DNA of 34,248 nucleotides from Bacteriovoracaceae bacterium (GTDB lineage: Bacteria > Bdellovibrionota > Bacteriovoracia > Bacteriovoracales > Bacteriovoracaceae). A program made the position numbers and the translations under genes. The stretch is taken from assembly GCA_021732585.1 (NCBI GenBank), contig JAKFUR010000043.1, positions 1-34,248 of the forward strand, read 5' to 3'. Below are positions 18,684 to 27,095 of this stretch, one piece after another (positions within the stretch are counted from its first letter, which is position 1; every line of letters begins with the position of its first letter). The notes beneath the pieces were generated by a model. That model was given only the letters and a program-made list of their open reading frames with translations. It did no database searches and was not told the DNA's origin.

Positions 18684-19304
18684 CTAAAAGGATTTCGCAA
18701 GGTTAACGGCAAGCGCTCGCTCCAACTGATGCATATGTAGGCCATCGATGAAGCCATGGTGCCCTTGCACAGAAAAAGGAAAACGGATCTTACCGTTTTC
18801 TACGTTAAACTTCCCAAAGGCAAAACTTGGCACATGCACCTTTGAAAGATCAAAGACAGGGTGCTGGATGGATGTGAAACGCATCCAGGGTATCGATGTG
18901 ATAAAGAGGTAATCGATGCGCCCTTCTTCATCGTGGGCAAGTCCTGGTGTCGTTTCACTCTTCGCTTTCAATTCCACACTGTGCTTTAAGTACGATTTAA
19001 AATCAGCCTGAAACGGCACCGTACAGAAATTGAAATTTCCATCGGGCTTCAGCACTGTATACGACGGTGTGAGCGTGTTGACCTTCTTGGGTTGACCATC
19101 ACCTCCCAGACGCCAAAGGAATGGCTCGACCTCAAGGCAGGCGCGACAGAGCGCGTGCACTAGCCATTGATAGGATGGCACACCGGCGGCACGACAGCGG
19201 GCGGTGAAATCTTCGGTCTCCACCTCCCAGGTAATGTTCAGCAGCGGAGATTGAAAGGAATTGAAGAAGTTAAAATAAGGTTGGCGGTCTGGGGCGAGGC
19301 TCAT
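18684..19304 (-). CDS. chloramphenicol acetyltransferase-like protein
   Basis: 206 aa; YFNFFNSFQSPLLNITWEVE, C-terminal catalytic-type HHGFIDG. Confidence 0.85.
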   Translation of the reverse strand: MSLAPDRQPYFNFFNSFQSPLLNITWEVETEDFTARCRAAGVPSYQWLVHALCRACLEVEPFLWRLGGDGQPKKVNTLTPSYTVLKPDGNFNFCTVPFQADFKSYLKHSVELKAKSETTPGLAHDEEGRIDYLFITSIPWMRFTSIQHPVFDLSKVHVPSFAFGKFNVENGKIRFPFSVQGHHGFIDGLHMHQLERALAVNLAKSF

Positions 19305-19636
19305 GCCCCAAAGCCTTTGAGTTTTTCACCACCGAGCACATGAAAATGAGCATGAAACACCGTCTGACCTGCGTGTGCGCCAGTATTAGTAACAACGCGG
19401 AAGCCTTCTTTCTCAAGGTCAGTGCCAGCGGTGAAGTTTTTAATGGCGGTGTAGACCTGGCCCACGTGAATCGTCGAAAGACCGTTCACATTGGTGGTGT
19501 GTTTTTTATGAATAAACAGGATGTGGGTCTTCGCCATGGGCGCGATGTCGTGAAACGCAAAAACGTTTTCATCTTCGTAGGCTTTCTTTGAAGGTATCTG
19601 GCCTTGGAAAATTTTGCAAAAAAGACAGTCCGTCAT
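19301..19636 (-). CDS. HIT-family nucleotide-binding protein
   Basis: 111 aa; DCLFCKIFQGQIPSKKAYEDENVFAFHDIAPMAKTHILFIHKKH, HAHFHVLGG triad. Confidence 0.95.
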   Translation of the reverse strand: MTDCLFCKIFQGQIPSKKAYEDENVFAFHDIAPMAKTHILFIHKKHTTNVNGLSTIHVGQVYTAIKNFTAGTDLEKEGFRVVTNTGAHAGQTVFHAHFHVLGGEKLKGFGA

Positions 19637-19735
19637 AATCCCATCCCTGAATTGAGTCAGGAGATTATTTTAGACTAGCAGGTCTCAACTTTCTAGATCG
19701 GCAAGGCTTTTCCCGACTGACTCACTCCGGAGGCC

Positions 19736-20530
19736 CTAAAGGCTCCGGCAGAACTTAGCACTGAGAATCTCAGGGAGCTTCATGGAAGCAATTTTCTGCA
19801 CGAGAGCGCGGGTCTTGAGAGAGGTTTTATCTCCGGTAGACTTCTCTTTGAGCTTGTAGATCACTTCGTGCAAGACGATTCCCTGCACGCCTGAAGCCTG
19901 GAGTTTGTTGAAAATCTCTGACTGAATCACGTACTCAAATGAATAATCGCCGTTGCTGTTGGTACGGACCACAAGTTGCTCCACATTGCAGTTTGGCGCA
20001 AGATCAAGGTCGTGCTTTGAATCTCGTACATCGCTCAAGGGAATGTTCACGAAAACCACTTGGCCATGGTCGCGCTCGCCCACGATGCGGTACTTCTCAA
20101 TAGCGCGCACAAGTTTTGCGGCTTCTTTTGGAGCATCTTTGTAGGTGCGGAAATCACAATCAGCCAAACGGTTTGTAACCAGATCGATGTAGCCCGAGAG
20201 ACCCAACTCTTTGTGAGCGGCGATTTTTTGTTTCTTGAGAACCCGTGCTTCATAATGATCAAGGATTTCGGCCTTCGTCACTTTGTCGTCTTCGTTGCGG
20301 CAAACGACGGCATCGCCACCGTTACCCTTGTCGCCTAACAAAATAACTTGGTTCAGACGCTCAACCGTGTGCGCTCTTGGAAGTGTGCGCGGTATGATCA
20401 ATTCGCGTTCAGTGAGTTCCAGCTTCAGTGGCAGTAACTCTTCCTCTTTCTCAAGCACCTCAACAACGACTTCCTGAGCAAAGACTTGGGTAAAGCTTAG
20501 AAGCAGAGTGAGTGAAAGAATGGTTTTCAT
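19736..20530 (-). CDS. exported protein of unknown function (GDKGNGGDAVVC / GIVLHEVIYKL motifs)
   Basis: 264 aa; signal peptide MKTILSLTLLLSFTQVFAQ. Confidence 0.75.
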   Translation of the reverse strand: MKTILSLTLLLSFTQVFAQEVVVEVLEKEEELLPLKLELTERELIIPRTLPRAHTVERLNQVILLGDKGNGGDAVVCRNEDDKVTKAEILDHYEARVLKKQKIAAHKELGLSGYIDLVTNRLADCDFRTYKDAPKEAAKLVRAIEKYRIVGERDHGQVVFVNIPLSDVRDSKHDLDLAPNCNVEQLVVRTNSNGDYSFEYVIQSEIFNKLQASGVQGIVLHEVIYKLKEKSTGDKTSLKTRALVQKIASMKLPEILSAKFCRSL

Positions 20531-20533
20531 ATT

Positions 20534-21313
20534 TTAGTTCTTCTGGTTCTTAGTTGTGGTCATGGGATAGAACTGAATCGCCAACTGATACACATCCGTT
20601 TTGTCTCCACCTTTCATAAGCGCCGCCATTTTCATACGAAACTCACGAATGATGGTCTTCGCTTCTGAAATTTTTTCTGTATCGATTGCAAAGCTTGCAG
20701 AAGAAAAATCTCTCAGCTCAACATCGATGTCGTCGAGCTTTTCCATTCCCATTTTGAGAGTCTCTAGGTGCGATTCACGCAAGGCCTGAGAGGTGATGTC
20801 TTCCGTCGTTTTTACGTCGTCGTGAACTTTCCGAAGTGAGCCGTCTTTCTTGCGTTCCACAAGACCTGCGGTGAGAAGATTGTTAATAACGATATCAGCA
20901 CGGTGTTGCGTAATCGCTAGACGCGCGGCGATTTCTGCTGACGTGGCTTCAAAGCTCGCGACATCAAACAAATCGAGCACCACGTAGTGCTCCCACTCGG
21001 CGATGATGTTGAAGTGTGATGCGTCGACGATGTAGCGATCGTCGAGCGCTTGAATTTTAATGTCGTCGATGTTTGTTTTTGTCCGCAACACACTTTCCAT
21101 AAAGCGCGTGCGCTCTATATCATCGAGGCGTAATTTGCGAACGACCGAAGGGGTGTCTTTAAATGGCAGCGGACGCTTGCCTTTAAGGATTTGGCTCAGC
21201 GTTGCCGGATGTACACCTATGTCGCGGGCGTAAGCACGCAAAGAGTAATGCGGGTTCTCCCTCTGTTTCGTGGTGAGGTCGTCTTTAATTTTGGTGATGT
21301 AAAATGCTTCCAT
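20534..21313 (-). CDS. TIGR02147-family-like protein (HTH-containing putative regulator)
   Basis: 259 aa; NPHYSLRAYARDIGVHPATLSQILKGKRPLPF, ERTRFMESVL, second wHTH-like region, QALRESHLETLKMGMEKLDDIDVELRDFSSASFAIDTEKISEAKTIIREFRMKMA. Confidence 0.82.
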   Translation of the reverse strand: MEAFYITKIKDDLTTKQRENPHYSLRAYARDIGVHPATLSQILKGKRPLPFKDTPSVVRKLRLDDIERTRFMESVLRTKTNIDDIKIQALDDRYIVDASHFNIIAEWEHYVVLDLFDVASFEATSAEIAARLAITQHRADIVINNLLTAGLVERKKDGSLRKVHDDVKTTEDITSQALRESHLETLKMGMEKLDDIDVELRDFSSASFAIDTEKISEAKTIIREFRMKMAALMKGGDKTDVYQLAIQFYPMTTTKNQKN

Positions 21314-21350
21314 GCTACGGATTGTAGCGGCCCTCCGGAGGCCGTAGCAT
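21312..21350 (-). repeat. 9-bp inverted repeat ATGCTACGG/CCGTAGCAT enclosing CGGCC/GGCCG; includes the start codon of 20534-21313
   Basis: Direct reading. Confidence 0.6.
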
Positions 21351-21364
21351 AGACCGTGTAAACG

Positions 21365-21390
21365 TTATGTAGCAGTTCCCTGCTACATAA
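21365..21390. promoter_or_regulatory. perfect 11-bp inverted repeat TTATGTAGCAG-TTCC-CTGCTACATAA
   Basis: Direct reading; between the regulator start and the end of 21412-22176. Confidence 0.65.
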
Positions 21391-21411
21391 AAAGCCATAT
21401 AATTTGAGCAC

Positions 21412-22176
21412 TTAACGGGTGCAAGCTGGATGAAGTCCCTTGCGTTCCTCCAACTGCCCACGGGTAAAGTTCATCTGATAGTTAGAGTCCCATTCAAAGC
21501 AAAAGAGGGGCCCAGGAATCACCGTTGCGGAAGACACTACGCTTTTTGGAATGTCCTCCATGCGATGAACACAGATCTTAAACTCGAGGCTCGAGATGAC
21601 CGCTTTGATCTTCACACCTTCAAGATCCCAGCTCGACGGCGTCGGGTTATCGGCGGCGTAGATCTTCGTAGACTTAAGATTCTTGATTTTTCCGGCCCAC
21701 CAATCGTAGTTATCTGTCTTCGTGAGATCATCCGTTAGGTAGCTGGCGTTACGAGGAACTTCGTAGCCGCGCAATCCATCTTCACCCGCTTCAGCGTACG
21801 ACCAGTATACGGGATCTGTGTCCATCGCAGAATCCAGCTGCCAGCCAACGTGCTTAAAAATCTGATTCGATTTTCCGAAGAAATCACGGCGGCCGTAGCT
21901 CACTGCTCCCGACACGTCCGTCACGAAATGACAGCCGCGGATATATTGCACGAAAGCATAACGGCTCACCTGGTCTTTGCGCGTGGTTTCGATCTCAGCG
22001 ACCAAAGAGTTTCCGGCATTACGGTTTCGCAGATCCACACCTTTGTGGACGCTGAACTTCACACCACGCAGCTCGCAATCTCCCGTCTCACATTCGGGAT
22101 TTTTCCAGGTCGTCACAACCGGAGCCGCATGCGCGAAAGAGCTCAGAGCGAGTAGCAGGCCGAAGAGAGTTTTCAT
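21412..22176 (-). CDS. exported protein of unknown function
   Basis: MKTLFGLLLALSSFAHAAP signal; start at ATG 22176 overlapping the upstream stop (ATGA). Confidence 0.75.
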   Translation of the reverse strand: MKTLFGLLLALSSFAHAAPVVTTWKNPECETGDCELRGVKFSVHKGVDLRNRNAGNSLVAEIETTRKDQVSRYAFVQYIRGCHFVTDVSGAVSYGRRDFFGKSNQIFKHVGWQLDSAMDTDPVYWSYAEAGEDGLRGYEVPRNASYLTDDLTKTDNYDWWAGKIKNLKSTKIYAADNPTPSSWDLEGVKIKAVISSLEFKICVHRMEDIPKSVVSSATVIPGPLFCFEWDSNYQMNFTRGQLEERKGLHPACTR

Positions 22177-22763
22177 GGGCAAAATCCTGGTTGGAGTTTC
22201 GCTTGATGGGAGTAGATGTCGGCGAGACAATCGACATAGCACTTAGGAATATTTTTTCCTTCATAACAGACGACCTCATCTTCGGTGAGACCACCTTGCC
22301 AAATATCCCCGCAGCCCATGAGTTCGGTGCCAACTTTGCGATAATTGATGCAACCCACTTCTTCTTTGTCGATGCCGCTGACCATGTGAATCCATTGAGG
22401 GCCACGGAAGTCTGCGGGGGTGAGCTTGCGTTCCTTTTGCAGTTCAACGAGCGCTTGCGTGGGAGCATCGAGCGGCTCAAAGTCATTGCACGTCGGTGCG
22501 TAATCCACCGCGCGTATGACTTTGAAGTACCCAAGAGTGAATTGCAAATGTTCGAGGCTGAGCTTGAGGTCCGGGTCCTTATGGAGTTTGGCGTAGTCCC
22601 TGATCGTTTCTTTCAGCGCATTGGCGTACCAGCTGTACATGGAGAAACTCGTCACAAGTTTACCATTCTCATTAAGCCCGACGTGGCGGCCGCACTGAGT
22701 GGGATCACTCCAGGGTACAGTGGCGAAGGCCGATGACATCATTAATAGAAAAGCTAAGAACAT
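22173..22763 (-). CDS. exported Cys-rich protein of unknown function
   Basis: MFLAFLLMMSSAFA signal; SD ggag before ATG 22763; many Cys. Confidence 0.75.
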   Translation of the reverse strand: MFLAFLLMMSSAFATVPWSDPTQCGRHVGLNENGKLVTSFSMYSWYANALKETIRDYAKLHKDPDLKLSLEHLQFTLGYFKVIRAVDYAPTCNDFEPLDAPTQALVELQKERKLTPADFRGPQWIHMVSGIDKEEVGCINYRKVGTELMGCGDIWQGGLTEDEVVCYEGKNIPKCYVDCLADIYSHQAKLQPGFCP

Positions 22764-22841
22764 TGGATACTCCTCTGAGCACGTGGTGATGGATTTATAG
22801 TCCAAATCCGAACCAACAGCTCAAGTGAGCGATCTTTAAGC

Positions 22842-22910
22842 GTGGCAGGTGGCCGCAACAGGCATTTCCTTCAGCCTGGGTACTATCTCCATGTTGCGGG
22901 CCACTGCCAC
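22842..22910. repeat. 69-bp imperfect palindrome, candidate REP-like element or structured RNA
   Basis: GTGGCAG(g)TGGCCGCAACA (22842-22860) vs TGTTGCGGGCCACTGCCAC (22892-22910): 18 bp with two single-nt bulges; inner CAGGC/GCCTG. Confidence 0.6.
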
Positions 22911-22986
22911 AAACAATGGGTCAGCGAGGATTGAGAAAAAAATGGAAGGGAGTTAGTTTGCAGTTCTCTAACCACCAGGAGTTTTT

Positions 22987-23400
22987 ATGAAATCACTTAT
23001 CGCTCTCGCTCTCATCCTCAGCTCTCTTGCCGGCAACTCGTTTGCGAAAACTGTCACAGCAACGAATACCGAAACAGACGACGATCTATGTTTTTTGAAA
23101 CAGACAGAACTGAAGAACTATCCGGTGGTGAATGTCGTCGGAAGATGCTCCTACGATGTCGCCTTGAACGGAATGCAACTTAAGCTTGTGGCCACGAATG
23201 ATCCGAGTAACTTTGCAAAGATGCTCGATCTCGGCACTGTCCGTGACGTGACATCAGTGCGAAAAATCGGCGATACGCTGCAAATCAACATCACCCAAGA
23301 TAGCTTCAACGCCAACGGCGACGACATTATACTCAAGAAGATGATCACGGTTCGAAGCCTAAACGTCGCTCGTGGAACCTTTGACGTCAACGTTCGCTAA
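22987..23400 (+). CDS. small exported protein of unknown function
   Basis: 137 aa; MKSLIALALILSSLAGNSFA signal; SD caggag. Confidence 0.75.
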   Translation: MKSLIALALILSSLAGNSFAKTVTATNTETDDDLCFLKQTELKNYPVVNVVGRCSYDVALNGMQLKLVATNDPSNFAKMLDLGTVRDVTSVRKIGDTLQINITQDSFNANGDDIILKKMITVRSLNVARGTFDVNVR

Positions 23401-23423
23401 TAACTAAAACCCAAGGAAAAGTT

Positions 23424-23861
23424 ATGAAATTGTTATTTTTACTTTGCACTCTCGTATTGTCCGCCAACTCTTTCGCTGACACCATGGAATGCTATCAGCG
23501 CTCTTACAGCAAAACGCATTTGCGCAACAATCCTCAGCAGGGTGTGACCTACATCGATCTCACGATCGTGAAAGTTGACGGGGTGACCGAATCTATCGAA
23601 GCGCACTCGACGATCGCCATCAAGCAGTACGAGCGCGGATACCATCTCAGCACGGGCTGCGAAGCAGTGCGAGGTACTCTGTCATGCGTGGATACAGAGG
23701 CGGGTGTGAATCTTAAGATTACGACCAAGAACAAGAAAACCGCACGGATCGAAGTGGTGCAGAACACCACTTGGGCCGAAGCGGAATCGGATATGACGGT
23801 AACAATTTTCCCGAAGTCGGTTGATTCGGTATTTGTGCTTAATCGCGTTGCTTGCGATTAG
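23424..23861 (+). CDS. small exported protein of unknown function
   Basis: 145 aa; MKLLFLLCTLVLSANSFA signal; SD aagga. Confidence 0.75.
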   Translation: MKLLFLLCTLVLSANSFADTMECYQRSYSKTHLRNNPQQGVTYIDLTIVKVDGVTESIEAHSTIAIKQYERGYHLSTGCEAVRGTLSCVDTEAGVNLKITTKNKKTARIEVVQNTTWAEAESDMTVTIFPKSVDSVFVLNRVACD

Positions 23862-23893
23862 GACTTGTCGGGTTGCTGCTCAGTCGGCAACCC
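23840..23893. terminator. tandem hairpins between convergent genes, possible bidirectional terminator
   Basis: TAATCGC-gttgctt-GCGATTA (23840-23860) and GGGTTGC-n10-GCAACCC (23870-23893); no strong T-run. Confidence 0.45.
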
Positions 23894-23896
23894 CAC

Positions 23897-25159
23897 TTAC
23901 TTCACGCGCTCGACTTTCGCGCCCAGTCCCTTGAACTTCGCCTCGAGATCTTCGTACCCGCGATCTAAATGGTACACGCGCTGAATCTCCGACTGCCCTT
24001 TCGCTTGAAGGGCAGCGAGGATCAGCGCCGCCGAAGCGCGCAGATCAGTGCACATCACAGGAGCTCCCGAGAGCGCTTCCACGCCTTCGATAAGAGCGGC
24101 GTTGCCTTTGAGCGAGATCTTGCAACCCATGCGAGCGAGTTCAGGGACGTGCATGAAGCGGTTTTCAAAAATCTGTTCGGTGATCACCGAATTGCCGTCG
24201 CACAGACACATCAGCGCCATCATTTGTGCCTGCACGTCAGTCGGAAACCCCGGGAACGGAGCGGTTTCAATCACAGCACCCTTCAAGCGCCCACTCGGCA
24301 GGACTTCCACTCCGTCAGCGAGACGATTGATCTTGCCACCCATTTTTTCAAGAGTTTCTAACACTGAATCAAGCGTCCACGGCTCAAAGCCCGTGACTTT
24401 AATATGCGAGTTGCTCATGAGTCCCGCGATGATAAACGTCGCCGCTTCGATGCGGTCGCCGATCACGCGGTAAGGCTTCGGTGCGGAGTATTTTTTCTGC
24501 GGGCTCACACCGACGATGCGGATCCGAGACGTCCCCGCCCCTTCCACCGACACACCAAAGTGGATCAAGAAGTTGGCGAGATCGACGATCTCTGGTTCGC
24601 GAGCGGCGTTTTCAATAATAGTTTCACCATCAGCATAAACCGCGGCCATCATTAAGTTTTCCGTTGCTCCCACAGAGGGGAATGAGAGCGTGAGATTAGC
24701 ACCTTGCAGACGTTCACACTCCGCAAGAATGTAACCTTGTTCGATTTGAATCTTAGCGCCCATCTTTTCAAGGCCACTGAGATGAATATCAACTGGCCGC
24801 GCACCGATGGCACAACCACCTGGCAAAGACACTTTCGCTTTCCCATAGCGCGCGAGCATTGGGCCGAGAACTAAAACGGAAGCACGCATAGTTTTGACGA
24901 GAGCATAATCGGCCACAAGATTTGAAACGTGAGACGCGTCGATAGTGATGTCTTTGCCCGAACGCTCAATCTTGAGGCCCATGCTCTCGAGAAGTTTCAA
25001 CATGGTCGACACATCATTGAGCTTAGGAATATCCGCAAGTCGCACCGGTGTTTCAAATAACAATGCGGCGGCGAGAATCGGCAGCGTCGCATTTTTTGCG
25101 CTAGAAACTTTAACAGTTCCTTCTAAGCGATGGGGGCCGGTGACCAGCAACTTATCCAT
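23897..25159 (-). CDS. murA: UDP-N-acetylglucosamine 1-carboxyvinyltransferase
   Basis: 420 aa; VSSAKNATLPILAAALL, LPGGCAIGARPVDIHL, FPGFPTDVQAQMMALM, DLRASAALILAAL. Confidence 0.97.
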   Translation of the reverse strand: MDKLLVTGPHRLEGTVKVSSAKNATLPILAAALLFETPVRLADIPKLNDVSTMLKLLESMGLKIERSGKDITIDASHVSNLVADYALVKTMRASVLVLGPMLARYGKAKVSLPGGCAIGARPVDIHLSGLEKMGAKIQIEQGYILAECERLQGANLTLSFPSVGATENLMMAAVYADGETIIENAAREPEIVDLANFLIHFGVSVEGAGTSRIRIVGVSPQKKYSAPKPYRVIGDRIEAATFIIAGLMSNSHIKVTGFEPWTLDSVLETLEKMGGKINRLADGVEVLPSGRLKGAVIETAPFPGFPTDVQAQMMALMCLCDGNSVITEQIFENRFMHVPELARMGCKISLKGNAALIEGVEALSGAPVMCTDLRASAALILAALQAKGQSEIQRVYHLDRGYEDLEAKFKGLGAKVERVK

Positions 25160-25208
25160 AAAATATTCCTCAGGTGATGTGAGGGTATTCTAGCCCTAAG
25201 TTTCCTGA

Positions 25209-25994
25209 TTAACCAAGAGGGGCACGTGGTGCTTGCGCCGTCAAAAAGCGGAGCCTACCCGTAAGGTCTTTGTGAATTTGAACCTGAGTGAGTTTGGCCG
25301 CTTTCGCCCACTGTACACACTCAACGAGGCGGTCTTCATGGCCCTCCATGAAGAACATGCCATCACTGGTAAGTCGGCGTGCACTTTGATCAAAGAGGCG
25401 CATGAAAAACGCTTCGTATTGCGTATCTTCAACGTACAAGGCCAGATGAGGCTCATGCCGGTCGGTCATGGCATGCACACCCTGGGCTGAGCGCGGAATG
25501 TACGGCGGATTGGTCACGATGATATCAAACAGGCCTACGATGTCTTTGAGAAGATCACCTTCGGAAAAGAGCACGGAGTGCAGACCAAGTTTTCGGGCGT
25601 TCTCTTTGGCCACCGCCAAGGCCGCAGGAGAAATATCCGCCAGAGTCGCGGACAACATAGGATGCGCATGGGCGAGGCTAAGGCCTAAGCACCCACTCCC
25701 CGTTCCGACATCCACCAGCCGACGCCAGGCCGGATGATTTTTGATCGCCTGATCGACCAGCTCAAAGAGTTGTTCAGTTTCTGAGCGTGGGATTAACACG
25801 TCAGGTGTGACGGTGAACTTATGATGAACGAATTCGGCGTAGCCCAGTTGATAAGCAAAAGGCACACCCATTAGAAAAGCCGCGCCGTCACCGCCGATCT
25901 CCTCGGCTTCACGCAAAAAACGATGGGGAGTGAGTCCTGGATAGTGGGATTCGAGGGTTGAGCGGTGTTGAGTAAAAAACGCCCGCCAATCCAT
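25209..25994 (-). CDS. prmC: peptide chain release factor N5-glutamine methyltransferase
   Basis: 261 aa; DVLIPRSETE, VDVGTGSGCLGLSLA, IVTNPPYIP; overlaps prfA stop. Confidence 0.95.
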   Translation of the reverse strand: MDWRAFFTQHRSTLESHYPGLTPHRFLREAEEIGGDGAAFLMGVPFAYQLGYAEFVHHKFTVTPDVLIPRSETEQLFELVDQAIKNHPAWRRLVDVGTGSGCLGLSLAHAHPMLSATLADISPAALAVAKENARKLGLHSVLFSEGDLLKDIVGLFDIIVTNPPYIPRSAQGVHAMTDRHEPHLALYVEDTQYEAFFMRLFDQSARRLTSDGMFFMEGHEDRLVECVQWAKAAKLTQVQIHKDLTGRLRFLTAQAPRAPLG

Positions 25995-27067
25995 TACATG
26001 TCGCCTTCACCCTGCAACAGGATCGCTTGGTTGTGCGCAATCAACGGCTCGATTAACTCATCCACGTCGCCGTTCATGACAGCGGCGATGTTAAAGATCG
26101 TGAGGTTGATGCGGTGATCGGAAATGCGCCCCTGCGGAAAGTTGTAAGTACGAATGCGTTCAGAGCGATCACCGGTACCCACGAGTCCCTTACGAGTCGA
26201 AGCGATGGCATCGTGGCGCTTCTGCACTTCCATATCGTAGAGTTTGGCGCGAAGAATCTTGAAGGCCTTATCTTTGTTTTTAAGCTGTGAGCGTTCATCT
26301 TGCATGGCAATCACAATACCAGACGGCATGTGGGTCAAGCGCACCGCAGAGTCGGTGGTGTTAACCGACTGACCACCTGAACCACCGGAACGGTACACAT
26401 CGATACGAACATCGTTCATGTTAATGGTTACATCGCCGACTTCATCAGCTTCCGGCATAACGGCCACAGTGATGGTTGAGGTGTGGACGCGACCTTGCGC
26501 TTCCGTTTCCGGAACGCGCTGAACACGATGCACGCCTGATTCATATTTCATGCGCGAGTACACTTGCTCGCCACTCACCACCACGATGATCTCTTTAATA
26601 CCGCGATCACCTTCAGAAAGAGACTGCACCTCGGCACGCCAGCCGCGGGTTCCGCAGTATTGACGATACATCCGCCAGATTTCGCCAACGAAAATACTGG
26701 CTTCATCGCCACCCGCACCGGCGCGAATTTCGAGGACGACGTTTTTCTCGTCAGCAGGATCTTTCGGAAGCAGGAGTAGTTTGAGTTCTTGTTCGAGGGG
26801 CGGGAGCAGGGCTTCGAGCTCAGCGAGTTCTTCCTTCGCCATCTCGCGCATGTCTTCGTCTTTTTCTGTCTGAAGAATTTCTTTATTACCGGCGATGTCT
26901 CCAACGAGTTTTTTGTAGTCACGATACTTGATGACTAAGGGTTCGATGCTCTTACGCTCTTGATTGATCGCGCGCATTTCATCGGTGCGATCATACAAAG
27001 TAGGATCGGCTAACCGTTCGGTGAGTGTTTCAAAACGTCTTACGACAGCGTCGATTTTATCGAACAC
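25994..27067 (-). CDS. prfA: peptide chain release factor 1
   Basis: 357 aa; EIRAGAGGDEASIFVGE, SGGSGGQSVNTTDSAVRLTH. Confidence 0.97.
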   Translation of the reverse strand: MFDKIDAVVRRFETLTERLADPTLYDRTDEMRAINQERKSIEPLVIKYRDYKKLVGDIAGNKEILQTEKDEDMREMAKEELAELEALLPPLEQELKLLLLPKDPADEKNVVLEIRAGAGGDEASIFVGEIWRMYRQYCGTRGWRAEVQSLSEGDRGIKEIIVVVSGEQVYSRMKYESGVHRVQRVPETEAQGRVHTSTITVAVMPEADEVGDVTINMNDVRIDVYRSGGSGGQSVNTTDSAVRLTHMPSGIVIAMQDERSQLKNKDKAFKILRAKLYDMEVQKRHDAIASTRKGLVGTGDRSERIRTYNFPQGRISDHRINLTIFNIAAVMNGDVDELIEPLIAHNQAILLQGEGDM

Positions 27068-27095
27068 GAGGGGCCCCTATTGCAAATGAGAATAG

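Noticed and set aside
22191-22736. 181-aa plus-strand ORF
   Set aside because: Antisense to the exported protein 22173-22763, which has a signal peptide and SD.
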